NCBI GenBank assembly: GCA_012103075.1
Contig: JAAVLQ010000001.1
Span: 124,001-188,000, forward strand
Source: Brucella cytisi
GTDB lineage: Bacteria > Pseudomonadota > Alphaproteobacteria > Rhizobiales > Rhizobiaceae
Direction: 5' to 3'
Length of the DNA: 64,000 nt
Shown piece by piece: positions 36,905 to 47,429 of the stretch (position 1 is its first letter; each line of letters opens with the position of its first letter). The position numbers were made by a program, and so were the translations under genes. The notes below the pieces were generated by a model, which was given only the letters and a program-made list of their open reading frames with translations, did no database searches and had not been told where the DNA came from.

Positions 36905-39362
36905 TTGACGAGCCTGCCCGACCTTCCTGTGACACGAATTCTGCCTCAGCTGGATGAGGCATTGGCGCATCATGCGAGCGCAGTCCTTGTCGCGCCGCCG
37001 GGCGCGGGCAAGACGACACTGGTGCCTATTCATATGCTGAACGCGGACTGGCGCAAGGATGGCACGATCGTGCTGCTTGAACCGCGTCGTCTGGCGGCAC
37101 GTGCAGCCGCTCGCCGCATGGCGCAGCTCTGGGCGAGGAACCGGGTGAAACGGTCGGCTACCGGATGCGCCTTGAAAGCAAGGTATCAGGGAAAACCAAG
37201 ATCCTTGTCGTCACCGAGGGCGTCTTTGCGCGCATGATCTGGACGATCCAGACCTCAAAGGGTGTCGCCGCAGTCCTGTTTGATGAGTTCCATGAACGCA
37301 GCCTCGATGCGGATTTTGGATTGGCGCTGGCGCTGGATGTGCAGGCAGCCTTGCGTGACGATCTCAAAATTCTCGTCATGTCGGCAACGCTTGATGGCGC
37401 ACGCGTGGCCTCGCTTCTGGGCGATGCGCCGGTGATCGAAAGTGAAGGGCGCGCTTTTCCCGTTGATATTCGCTATCGCGATCGCAAGGCGGATGAACGG
37501 GTCGAGGACGCGATGGTGCGTGCTATCCGGGATGGGCTGGCGGATGAAACCGGCAGCATTCTGGCTTTTCTGCCGGGGCAGGGCGAGATCGAACGCACGG
37601 CAGGCATTCTGGAAAAATTACTGCCTGCCAATATCATTCTGGCACCGCTTTACGGTGCAATGGATGGCCGCGATCAGGATGCGGCGATCAAGCCTGCACC
37701 GGCAGGCCACCGCAAGGTTGTTCTGGCGACCTCGATTGCGGAAACCTCCATCACGATTGATGGCGTGCGCGTGGTGATCGACAGCGGACTTGCACGCCAG
37801 CCGAAATATGAACCGGCCACGGGCCTCACCCGGCTTGAAACCGTGCGGACTTCGCGTGCGAGCGCCGATCAACGTGCCGGCCGTGCGGGTCGTACCGAGC
37901 CGGGCATTGCCATTCGCCTCTGGCATCAGGGGCAGACGGCGTCGCTTCCGGCGTTCTCGCCACCGGAAATTCTGGAAGCTGACTTGTCCGGGCTTGTGCT
38001 TGATGCGGCTGCGTGGGGTGTGACTGATCCGGCAACATTATCGCTGCTCGACAAACCGCCGATACCAGCCTTGAAAGAAGCCAAAGCGCTACTCATGCGG
38101 CTTGAGGCCCCCGGATGAAGCAGGGCGCCTGACTGCAGATGGCGAGGCCATGCGTTCGCTGGCCCTTCCTGCACGTCTGGCACATATGGTGGCCGAAGCT
38201 GGTAAACGTGGCGAGGCGCAGAAGGCGGCTGAACTCGCTGTGTTGCTGACTGAACGTGGTCTTGGCGGGAATGAAACCGATTTAGAGACCCGCATGTCAC
38301 GGTTTCGCAATGACCGTTCGGATCGTGCGCAGCGTGCAAAAGGACTGGCGAGGCGGCTTGCCGCAAATGTTCCGAACAAGGGCGAAGCGGCAGGCTCAAG
38401 CGTAGGTCGTATGCTCATTGATGCTTATCCGGACCGCATAGCCAAGGCTCGCGGGCAGATGGGACAGTTTCTTCTGGCCAATGGACGTGGCGGCGAGGTC
38501 GATCCCGCTATCAGCCTCAGCAGGGCGCCATGGCTGGTGGTTGCAGATATGTCTGGAAGAGCGGGCCGTGCCCGCATTCTTTCTGCCGCGGAAGTTTCGG
38601 AAACCGAAATCCGCGCAGCCCTTGGTAACAGGATCGAAAGTGGACGACAGGTCGTCTATGACGCGGAAAAGAACGTCCTGCGGGCTCGTGAAGCTGTGCG
38701 CATCGGCGCGATAGCTCTCTCCGAAAAGCCGCTCGCCGCTCCTTCGGGAGCTGCCGCCGACGAAGGCGTGATTGCCGCTGCGCGTGAACATGGCCTCGAT
38801 ATTTTGCCATGGGGCAGGGGAAACCGATATTCTGCGCCGTCGCCTTGGCTGGCTTCATCGCGGTCTTGGTGATCCGTGGCCTTCGATGGATGGCGACCAT
38901 CTCGTCGAAAGGCTGGACGATTGGCTGCTGCCCTTCCTGACGGGCGAAGCGCAACTTAACCGCATTCCGGGGCACGTGTTGAAGAACGGTCTGATGAGCC
39001 TTGTACCCTTCGATCTGCAGCGTAGTGTTGACCAGCTTGCGCCGACGCATTTCGAAGTGCCGACCGGATCGAATATTCCGATCCGCTATGACGCCGAAGA
39101 GCCGGTGATCGCAGTTCGTGTACAGGAGCTTTTCGGTCTTGGGGTTCATCCGGCCATCGCCAATGGCAAGGTGCCGCTCTTGCTGGAGCTGCTTTCTCCA
39201 GCACATCGTCCGATCCAGATCACCCGTGATCTTCCCGGCTTCTGGAAGGGATCATGGGCGGATGTGCGCGCCGACATGCGCGGACGCTACCCGAAGCATG
39301 TCTGGCCGGAAGACCCGGCCAATGCGGAAGCGACGCGTCGCGCCAAGCCACGCGGAACCTGA
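36905..39362 (+). CDS. hrpB: ATP-dependent helicase HrpB (three frame breaks)
   Basis: DExH-box helicase. Walker A is [12 protein letters not shown], the box II equivalent [12 protein letters not shown], motif III MSATLDG, and the late motif [11 protein letters not shown]. The C-terminal HrpB domain ends [26 protein letters not shown]. Breaks lie near 37131 (restoring CTC CTG GGC, a CCTGG, in [17 protein letters not shown]), 38113 (C5 for C4) and 38817 (G4 for G3 in DILPWGRETDIL). The repaired length is 818 aa, typical for HrpB. The cellular role is poorly known in alphaproteobacteria. Confidence 0.92.
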
Positions 39363-39442
39363 TTCCAACCTGCGACCGGATAACGCAGTTCCGCTTGCGT
39401 TGAGACCCGACCTTGTCTCATAAGGAGCGAGTAGAGGGACTC

Positions 39443-40734
39443 ATGCACGCAGAATTCGAGAATCGCGCTTCCAATCTTTCGCGCCGCCCGCGCCTGACCA
39501 CGTTGATACGTGTGCGTTGGCTGGCCATTGCCGGCCAGACCGCCGCCGTCATGTTCGTGGCGCTCTATCTGCAATTTCCTCTTGCAGTCGGCATCTGTTT
39601 TGCTCTGATCGCCTGTTCAGCATGGCTCAACCTTTATCTGGCCTTCCGTTTTCCGACCAATCACCGGCTCAATCCGGCGGCGGCAAGCCCGGTTCTGGCG
39701 TTCGACGTTCTGCAACTGGCAGGCCTTCTCTATCTCACTGGCGGGCTGCAGAATCCTTTCATCATTTTGATGATCGTGCCCGTTATTATCTCGGCGACGT
39801 CGCTTTCGGCTCGTCATACGCTGGTACTCGCCTTGCTGGTGGTTGCCTGTACGTCGGTGCTTACCATCAGGCACGAACCGCTACCCCGGTATCCGGGCGA
39901 AACGCTGGACCTGCCGTTTCTGTTCGTCATCGGCATCTGGTGCGCCATTATTTCGGCGCTCGGATTCACTGGCGTTTACGCCTATCGTATCGCCGAGGAA
40001 GCGCGTCAGCTCGGCGATGCGTTGAGCGCTGCCGAACTTATTCTCCAGCGTGAACAGCATCTATCGGCGCTGGACGGACTGGCTGCCGCAGCCGCCCATG
40101 AATTGGGCACACCGCTGGCAACGATTGCACTAGTGGTAAAGGAAATGCAGCGCGCCCGCACCACCGATCCGGGCCTTGCCGAAGATATCGCCTTGCTCCA
40201 TTCCCAGACCCAGCGCTGCCGGGAAATTCTCCAACGGCTGACCAGCCTATCCTCGGAAGGCGAGGAACATATGTCCCGCCTGCCGCTCTCCTCGCTTATC
40301 GAAGAGGTGATTGCGCCGCACCGCAACTTCGGTATCACGATTGATGTGCAGAAGACGGAAGGTCCGAAACCGGAACCCATCACCCGGCGCAATCCCGGCC
40401 TTCTCTACGGTCTCGGCAATCTGGTGGAAAATGCCGTCGATTTTGCACGTGGTACGGTCAACGTGACTGGGGCTGGACCGACGGTAATGTGAGCGTGACC
40501 ATTCAGGATGATGGCGAGGGGTTCAAACCGGAAATCCTCGACCGTATCGGCGAGCCCTATATGACGAGTCGCGACAATACGCGGAACGGCGGCGGACTCG
40601 GCCTTGGTCTGTTCATCGCCAAGACTTTGCTGGAACGCTCAGGCGCGCATATCACCTTCCGCAATCGCAACAATCCCGGACGGGGCGCAGAAGTGAAGGT
40701 GGTGTGGCCGCGTTCAGCATTCACATCAGGCTGA
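39443..40734 (+). CDS. regB: Redox sensor histidine kinase RegB/PrrB/ActS (one frame break)
   Basis: Membrane sensor with six hydrophobic spans and the quinone-site heptad GGLQNPF. The H-box His is in AAAAHELGTPLA. The conserved redox Cys lies in SQTQRCREIL, equivalent to Cys265 of Rhodobacter RegB. The ATPase motifs NLVENAVDFA and GGGLGLGLFIAK follow. The break near 40469 is healed by ACC TGG GGC, recreating CCTGG in VNVTWGWTDGNV. The repaired length is 430 aa. The regulator regA lies downstream beyond a DUF2267 gene. Confidence 0.92.
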
Positions 40735-40747
40735 AGAGGGATGCAGC

Positions 40748-41167
40748 ATGACGATTCCGCTTGAAATCCAGAGGGCGACGGAGGAGTTCGACAAGTTTCT
40801 CCATATGGCTCGGGATGAGGCGGGGCTCGCTACACGCAATCAAGCCTATACGATGGTGGAAGCTGTGCTGCTCACCTTCCGCCACCGATTGGAGGTCGAT
40901 CAAGCGATTCGCTTTGCCACGATACTGCCACCCGTTCTTCGTGCTGTTTTTGTAGCAAACTGGGATATTGGTGAAGCGAAACCGCCATTTCTGAGCCGAC
41001 AGGCATTGACCCGTGAAGTGCAGTCTTTGCGCAAAGATCATAATTTCGCACCGGATTCAGCTATTTACGATGTTGCCAAAGCGCTGCGTGCGCATATCGA
41101 TCAAGTGGAGCTGGACAGCTTTCTGGCCGGGCTATCCGCCGAGGCCCGGCAATATTGGGCCATCTGA
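40748..41167 (+). CDS. DUF2267-family protein between regB and regA
   Basis: An intact 139-aa soluble, mostly helical protein. The pattern of an N-terminal QRATEEFDKFLHM, a central YTMVEAVLLTFRHRLEVDQAIRFATILPPVLRAVFV and a late VELDSFLAGLSAEARQYW matches DUF2267. Function is unknown. It starts 13 bp after regB with a purine-rich ribosome site (GAGGG), so it is co-transcribed with the kinase. Its place inside a two-component locus suggests, without proving, a link to that signalling. Confidence 0.75.
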   Translation: MTIPLEIQRATEEFDKFLHMARDEAGLATRNQAYTMVEAVLLTFRHRLEVDQAIRFATILPPVLRAVFVANWDIGEAKPPFLSRQALTREVQSLRKDHNFAPDSAIYDVAKALRAHIDQVELDSFLAGLSAEARQYWAI

Positions 41168-41364
41168 GCCAAGGACTGCGGCTTACGCACGATTTTGCTA
41201 TCAATTCCTTGTGTCTATTCTTAAAAATATTCTGAAAATACAATGGCTTGCATTATTCCTGCGTATGGGCGAATGCTGAAATTGCTTCAACAATTCAATG
41301 GCTATTTGACTTTTTGACGCAGGGGTATCAATAAGGAAAGAAAAATACAGGCAGGAAGCACCCG

Positions 41365-41928
41365 ATGGACGACTTGAAGCAGGAAGACACCGAAGCCATA
41401 GGCAACGATCCGACCCTCCTTCTGGTTGATGACGACAAGCCCTTTTTGCAGCGCCTTGCCCGCGCCATGGAGAGCCGGGGTTTTCAGGTGACAACTGCGG
41501 AATCGGTTGAGGAAGGCATTGCTGCCGCCAAGGCCGCCGCCCCGGCCTATGCGGTCGTGGATATGCGGCTCGGCGATGGAAACGGCCTCGACATCATAGA
41601 AGCTATTCGCTCGCGCCGTGCCGATACGCGCGCCATCGTTCTCACCGGATACGGCAATATCGCAACTGCTGTGAACGCTGTTAAGCTGGGCGCAATCGAC
41701 TATCTGTCGAAGCCTGCCGATGCGGATGAGGTCTTCGCAGCATTGACCCGCCGTCCCGGCGAAAAGGTTGCGCCGCCGGAGAATCCGATGTCAGCCGACC
41801 GGGTTCGCTGGGAACATATCCAGCGCGTCTATGAAATGTGCGAACGCAATGTCTCCGAGACCGCACGCCGTCTCAACATGCATCGCCGTACATTGCAGCG
41901 CATTCTGGCCAAACGCGCGCCTCGTTAA
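41365..41928 (+). CDS. regA: Response regulator RegA/PrrA/ActR
   Basis: An intact 187-aa two-domain regulator. The receiver has acidic residues in LLLVDDDKPFL, the phospho-acceptor Asp in AVVDMRLGDG, and the conserved Lys in YLSKPADADEV. The short Fis-type helix-turn-helix is NVSETARRLNMHRRTLQRILAKRAPR, almost invariant in RegA/PrrA/ActR. Partner kinases control respiration, carbon and nitrogen fixation or acid tolerance in relatives. It sits 197 bp after the DUF2267 gene, enough for its own promoter. Confidence 0.95.
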   Translation: MDDLKQEDTEAIGNDPTLLLVDDDKPFLQRLARAMESRGFQVTTAESVEEGIAAAKAAAPAYAVVDMRLGDGNGLDIIEAIRSRRADTRAIVLTGYGNIATAVNAVKLGAIDYLSKPADADEVFAALTRRPGEKVAPPENPMSADRVRWEHIQRVYEMCERNVSETARRLNMHRRTLQRILAKRAPR

Positions 41929-41942
41929 ATCAGACAGCTAAA

Positions 41943-42435
41943 TCAATCTATTTCTGTCTCGGGCACATCGAGACCCGCAAGTTCAGCGATTGTCAGGCGG
42001 GCGGCGCCCGCCCGCGCAAAGCGCAGCATCAACGCCTTTCGCGTTGCGCCGGGCAATTTATGCTCTGGCGCATCACGCATAATTTCCGCCCCATATCCAT
42101 CAGAGAGAATGAAGCCGCATTCTTGCGGAAATATTTCGCGCGGCACCGCCGGATGGGTGGCGAAGAACAGCCGGTCGCAGTAAGCGCGATATTCGGGCCA
42201 TTTGTGATCTGCTTTCCAATCCTCGATCGACGATTTGATCTCCACGATCCAGATTTCACCCTTACGGTTGACCGCAATCAGGTCGGCGCGCCTGCCGGAT
42301 GCCAGCGGCAGTTCAGGCAATGTTGCAAGCCCCATTTCCAAAAAGACGCTGCACGCCACGCCGCACCAGCATGGCGTTCTCCGACTGTCGGCCGTCGGAA
42401 AGAGGATGGGTCTGGTTGGGAATCACGATTGGCAT
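41943..42435 (-). CDS. mmcB: MmcB-family DNA-repair nuclease-like protein (one frame break)
   Basis: A small protein of about 163 aa with a PD-(D/E)XK-type core: RRADLIAV followed by GEIWIVEIKSS, then the AYCDRLFFATHP segment. This matches MmcB, a DNA-damage-induced putative endonuclease described in Caulobacter. The start at 42435 gives MPIVIPNQTHPLSDGRQSENA. The break near 42341 is a T-run gain between RGVQR and LEMGLA. Its stop is 15 bp from the convergent regA stop. Confidence 0.82.
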
Positions 42436-42669
42436 GGGCGCATTTTGTGCGTGGATTCAGATCGAAACAATCAGAAAACTGGGACGAGCCGTACGAAAAC
42501 CGCGCTACCAAGGCAAACATGGCCAAAAAATGTCCTATTCAAGGAATTTTCAATTTACGGTTAACGCACGGTTAACAATACTACCGCATCTTCGACAAGA
42601 ATGAGCGATTCGCTTCTATCTCCGGCCCATCGTGGTCCCATTGACGGAATGAACCAATCTGGGGAATGC

Positions 42670-43290
42670 ATGAATTCTCGCGTCCTTAAACTGACGACGG
42701 CTCTTTTTTCTGGCAGGTGCATTGGCAGGCTGCTCGACCGTAGGCGGCACTTTCTATACTGCCTCCTATTCTTCGGTCACCGACGCCGGCTATGTCGTCC
42801 CGGCCATCCCGAGCGAAAAGATCCGGGCGCAATATCGCCGCCAGATCGTCAAATATCCAACGGACGAAGCCCCCGGCACGATCATCGTCGATACGCGGGA
42901 AAAGTTCCTCTATCTCATTATGCCGGAAGGCAAGGCCATGCGTTACGGCATTGGTGTTGGTCGTGAAGGATTTGAATGGTCCGGTACGGCGCGCGTCGCT
43001 ATGAAGCGGGAATGGCCGACCGGACGCCGCCTTCCGCCATGATCAAGCGCCAACCGGAACTGGCAAAATATCGCAACGGCATGGACCCCGGCCTGCGCAA
43101 CCCACTCGGTGCGCGTGCTCTATATCTCTACAACAAGGGTGGCGACACGGGCTATCGTCTGCACGGAACGCCGGAATGGTGGTCCATCGGCAAAGCAATG
43201 TCTTCCGGCTGCATCCGCCTCATGAATCAGGACATCATGGATCTTTACGACCGCACGGAACAGGGTGCCAAGGTCATCGTGAAGCAGTAA
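42670..43290 (+). CDS. L,D-transpeptidase (ErfK/YbiS/YcfS family) lipoprotein (two frame breaks)
   Basis: Probable periplasmic enzyme that forms 3-3 crosslinks or attaches proteins to peptidoglycan. The N-terminus is a lipoprotein signal (LAGALAGCS) once the T run near 42706 is corrected. The YkuD domain includes GTIIVDTREKFLYL, the block KREWPTWTPPSAMI, and the catalytic HGTPEWWSIGKAMSSGCIRL with His, Ser, Cys and Arg. The break near 43020 is healed by ACC TGG ACG, restoring CCTGG at the second Trp. The repaired length is 206 aa. Confidence 0.92.
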
Positions 43291-43311
43291 GTCCAGATGA
43301 TGACAGATGTG

Positions 43312-43336
43312 AAAAGGCCGCTTCAAGCGGCCTTTT
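43312..43336 (+). terminator. Shared terminator between the L,D-transpeptidase and NifU-like genes
   Basis: AAAAGGCCGC / GCGGCCTTTT with a TTCAA loop and more T after it. The A tract on the other side makes it able to serve both convergent genes. Confidence 0.85.
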
Positions 43337-43358
43337 TCTTTTACAAGTCTCAGTAAGA

Positions 43359-43931
43359 TCAGATCTGTTCGACCTGCTGCACTTCCGGCACGAAATGACG
43401 CAGGAGGTTCTGAATGCCGTGCTTTAGCGTTGCAGTCGACGACGGGCAACCAGAGCATGCACCCTTCATGTTCAGGAACACGGTGCCGTTCTCGAAACCG
43501 CGGAATGTGATGTCGCCACCATCCTGTGCAACTGCCGGACGAACGCGGGTCTCGATCAGTTCCTTGATGATCTCGACGGTTTCGGCATCGGCTTCATCGA
43601 AAAATTCTTCTTCGCCATGAGCGGAAGCAGCGTCTGCATTGCTGTTGCCAGCCATTGCAGGTGCGCCCGACATGAAATGTTCCATGATCGTGCCAAGAAT
43701 GGCGGGCTTCAGATGCTGCCACTCGCCGTCTTCCTTGGTGACGGTGATGAAGTCATAACCGAAGAAAACACCGGTCACGCCCGGGACCGAAAAAAGCTTA
43801 GCTGCGAGCGGCGATGTGTTGCCCGCGGTGGAGGCGTCGCGGAAATCGGCGGTACCTTCCGGCATCACGACCTTGCCGGGAAGAAACTTCAGGGTCGCCG
43901 GGTTGGGCGTGGTTTCAGTCTGGATGAACAT
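43359..43931 (-). CDS. NifU-like Fe-S cluster scaffold/carrier (Nfu type)
   Basis: An intact 190-aa protein. The N-terminal Nfu domain begins MFIQTETTPNPATLKFLPG. The C-terminal NifU domain has RPAVAQDGGDITFRGF and the cluster-binding CxxC in ACSGCPSS. This architecture equals mitochondrial/alphaproteobacterial Nfu1, which delivers 4Fe-4S clusters to target enzymes. The linker (DAASAHGEEEFFDEADAE) is acidic. Confidence 0.9.
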   Translation of the reverse strand: MFIQTETTPNPATLKFLPGKVVMPEGTADFRDASTAGNTSPLAAKLFSVPGVTGVFFGYDFITVTKEDGEWQHLKPAILGTIMEHFMSGAPAMAGNSNADAASAHGEEEFFDEADAETVEIIKELIETRVRPAVAQDGGDITFRGFENGTVFLNMKGACSGCPSSTATLKHGIQNLLRHFVPEVQQVEQI

Positions 43932-44041
43932 GCCAGTTGTCCCGCTTTCAGATTTTGGAACGATTCTCGTAAGCGCAGATACTCATGGACGCAAGTGCTG
44001 TCCCGATGCTGCGTGTATCAGTTGTCATCAATATAGGGTGA

Positions 44042-44529
44042 TTAGGTCACCGCATCAATGTCATCGTCGCTCATACCTGCCGGAATGACCGTAACCGGGA
44101 TCGGGAACTGGGAGCGGCTGGCAAGCGATTGCACGAGAGGGCCGGGGCCTTCCTTGCCCGAACCGGCAGCCAGAACCAGAATGGCGATGTCCTGATCTTC
44201 TTCGATGAGGCTAATCAATTCCGAGGCGGTTTCGCCCTCACGGATGTTGATTTCCGGCTCGATGCCCGGGCTGCACGCACAGTTGCGGCGAATTTTTCCA
44301 GCGCTGCGCGAGCACGTTCCTGCGCTTCGGAACGCATGATTTCGCCGACGCCCAGAATTTGCTGGAAATCAGAGTCATCAATCACGAAAAGCAGGATGAG
44401 AGAGCCGCCCGTATTTTTTGCACGGCGCGCGGCATAGGCAACGGCGCGCCCGCATTCGGGCGTCTCATCGATGACGGCAAGAAACTTGCGGCGGTGACCG
44501 GCTTCCCGGCTAAGTCGTTTTGATACCAT
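44042..44529 (-). CDS. Universal stress protein, UspA family (one frame break)
   Basis: A single Usp domain of about 162 aa. It begins KFLAVIDETPECGRAVAYAARRA, has DIAILVLAAGSG midway, and the nucleotide-site-like end RSQFPIPVTVIPAGMS. The break near 44262 is healed by GCC CTG GGC, restoring CCTGG and joining VRAALGIEPEINI. The stop codon is at 44042-44044. Function in stress tolerance is inferred from the family only. Confidence 0.85.
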
Positions 44530-44661
44530 GGCCGCAATTTGCCATCGGGATTGACCGTCTGCAAGCTGACATTTGGTAGGTACTTGAAGATCGGATGATG
44601 ATTTTTCAAGTGAAGAGCAGCGGCAGCAAAAATGTTGCCGCTCGCTTAATCATTGAGAAGT

Positions 44662-45731
44662 TTAGTTCTGCAGCCAGCCGACGATGTCGCGAACATGGCG
44701 CATGGTCTGTTCGGCAATCACGCCAGCCCGCTCACCACCGTCGCGCAGAACGCTGTCAATGTGCGCTGGATCAGCGACTAGACGGCGCATCTCATGAGTG
44801 ATCGGCGAAAGCTTTGCTACCGCGAGATCGGCAAGTGATGCCTTGAATTCGGAGAACTGGCGTCCGCCGAATTCGTTGAGCACATCTTCCTTCGATTGAG
44901 AGGAAAGTGCTGCATAGATGCCAACCAGATTATCGGCTTCCGGACGACCGGCGAGACCGTCGAGCTCGGTAGGCAGGCCGTCCGAGTCGGTCTTTGCCTT
45001 GCGAATCTTTTTTTCGTGATGGTCTCTTCGTCGTCGATCAGGTTGATGCGCGACAGATCGGACGGATCGGACTTCGACATCTTCTTGGTGCCGTCGCGCA
45101 GCGACATAATGCGCATGGCAGGGCCGGAGATCATCGGTTCCGTCATCGGGAAGAAGCCGGAAACCTGCTCGTCACCCACCTGCATGTCCACGCCCACGCC
45201 GAGCGAAGCGATGCGATCCGAATAATCGTTGTTGAATTTCTGCGCAATGTCGCGGGTCAATTCCAGATGCTGCTTCTGGTCCTCACCCACCGGCACCGCG
45301 GTTGCGCGATAAAGCAGGATGTCGGCGGCCATCAGACTTGGATAAGCGAACAGGCCCAGCGAAGCGTTTTCGCGGTCCTTGCCTGCCTTGTCCTTGAACT
45401 GGGTCATGCGGCTCATCCAGCCGATGCGCGCGATGCAGTTAAATACCCATGCCAGCTCTGCGTGCTGCATGACGCGGCTCTGGTTGAAGACGATACTTCT
45501 CTTCGGGTCGATGCCAGCAGCAAGGAAAGCCGCGGTGACTTCACGGGTCGATTGCATCAGTTCAGCCGGATCGGGCGAAATGGTCAGCGCGTGCATGTCC
45601 ACGACGCAATAGATGCATTCCTGTGTTTCCTGAACCTCGACCCACCGCTTGATCGCCCCAAGGTAATTGCCGAGGTGAAGATTTCCGGTCGGTTGGACGC
45701 CGGAGAAGACAAGCGGTTTGAACGTGCTCAT
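44662..45731 (-). CDS. trpS: Tryptophanyl-tRNA synthetase (one frame break)
   Basis: Class I synthetase that charges tRNA-Trp. It shows [17 protein letters not shown] (HIGH-type motif) and [11 protein letters not shown] (KMSKS). The break near 45012 is an A-run loss (A7 for A8) in [16 protein letters not shown]. The C-terminal part ends [17 protein letters not shown]. The repaired length is 356 aa. It follows murJ in the same direction, with 94 bp between them. The sequence seen agrees with TrpS throughout. Confidence 0.94.
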
Positions 45732-45825
45732 GGCTCTATCCTAAAAAAGTTAGCCCCGCCGGTGGAGAGCGGGGATTTTGAATGCTGGTCTTTTCGCAGA
45801 GACGCAGCCGCCTTTCAAGCTTGAA

Positions 45826-47416
45826 TTATTGCTCGCTTTCAGGGGCTTTTTCTTTGCCGCACCGCGCTTGATGTTGCGACGGATCATTCCCGTATTGGCG
45901 CCACCCAGACCGAAGGCCAAACCGAAATAGACCACCATTGCCGCAACAACGATTGCGGTGACGGTTCCCGCCCGCAGAGCAAGCGGCGCTGCGGAGGAAA
46001 GCTCGTAGGCAAAATGGCCGATGGCATAGTGGATTCCGAATGCCATGATCGCGGCAGCGATGAGGAGACGCGGAATACGGGTGAGCAGCGGAATATCCCG
46101 CCCCCAATGGCCGCGCTTCACGAGCATGGCGAACAGCAGGATAGCGTTGACCCATCCGGCAACGATTTCAGCCGTGGCGATGCCGGTCGGACCGAAATGT
46201 GGGAAAAGCGTGATGGCAAGCGAGACGTTCACCGCCACCGAAATGGCAGCGAAGATCATCGGTGTGCGGGTGTCTTCGCGGGCAAAGAAACCGGGAATGA
46301 ACGCCTTGATCAGCACGAACGCGGGCAGGCCGAGGCCGTAGATGGCCAGAATATTGGAAACGACGAGCGTGGAATCCGGGCTGAATTTGCCGCGCTCGAA
46401 CAAAAGCCGGACGATAGGTTCCGACATGACCAGAAGAGCGGCGGCGGCCGGTAAGGTTAGAAGCAAGGTGAACTCAACAGAGCGGTTCTGAAGGTTTGAC
46501 GCTTCTTTCATGTGCCCGCCACGCAGCGCGCGTGACAATTCCGGGAGAAGCACGGTTGCGACGGCGATGCCGACGACGCCGAGCGGAAGCTGATAGATGC
46601 GGTCCGCATAGACAAGCGACGATACCGCGCCTTCCATGCCGGATGCGATATTGGTGTTGATGAGCAGGTTGATCTGCGTGATGCCGCCGGTGATCGCTGC
46701 GGGCAGTGCCAGCACGAGAAGCCGTTTGACATTCGAGGTCAGGCGTGGACGGCGGAAGCCGATCTTGATGCCTGCATTGCGCACGGCGATCCACACAATG
46801 GCAAGCTGGACCAGACCTGCAGCCATCACGCCCCACGAAAGGCCATAGCCGACCGAAAGCGCGTCATAGCCACGCCACCACGCGAAAGCCAGAACCCCGA
46901 TCAGGATTATATTGAGGAACACCGGTGCGATAGCCGCCGCAAAATAGCGGTGCAGCGAATTCAGCATTCCGCCCATCATCGCCGCCAGAGACATACAGGC
47001 GAGATAGGGAAACATGATGACGGCGAGGCGCACCGTATTGTCGAACTTCACCGGATCGTCGGTGAAACCCGGTGCAATTATCGTCCGTACGATGAAGGGC
47101 ATCGAAAGTTCCATCACGATGGTCAGGAACAGAAGCACCGTGAAGAGAACGCCGAACACTTCTTCGGAAAAACGGCGCGCGCCGTCCATGCCGTTCTTTT
47201 CGATTTCCTTGGCAAAAGCGGCACGAAGGCTGAATTGAACGCGCCTTCGGCAAAGAGCCGGCGAAAGGTGTTCGGGAAACGGAAAGCGGCATTGAAGGCG
47301 TCGGCTACTGGACCGGTGCCGAGCGCTGCCGCCATGAACATCTCGCGCGTGAAGCCGAAAATGCGGCTCATCAGCGTTCCGGACGCGACCGTGGCGAACT
47401 TTTTGACCAAACTCAT
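45826..47416 (-). CDS. murJ: Lipid II flippase MurJ/MviN (two frame breaks)
   Basis: Inner-membrane flippase of about 14 spans that moves lipid II across the membrane for peptidoglycan synthesis. It starts MSLVKKFATVASGTLMSRIFGFTREMFMAA and carries LPAAITGGITQINLLINT and GLPAFVLIKAFIPGFFAREDTRTP. The break near 47222 is a T-run loss in FVPLFAKEIEKNGMDG. A probable C-run loss near 45848 would end the protein at 45826 (KKKxPESEQ); without it the frame would run on to 45750 with an unrelated tail. The repaired length is 530 aa. It starts 13 bp after glnD. Confidence 0.92.
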
Positions 47417-47429
47417 ATGACTGAAATAC

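Noticed and set aside
45000..45020. Programmed ribosomal frameshifting at A or T runs (trpS A7, lptB A6, glnD T4)
   Set aside because: No stimulatory structure or conserved slippery heptamer is evident, the runs differ from gene to gene, and simple run-length miscalls explain them. The longest run I noticed, nine T in the PfkB kinase gene, is in frame.
45750..45825. C-terminal extension of MurJ to 45750
   Set aside because: The extra residues (NNSSLKGGCVSAKRPAFKIPALHRRG) look like read-through into intergenic sequence; one C restored near 45848 gives a clean stop at 45826 and the normal length.
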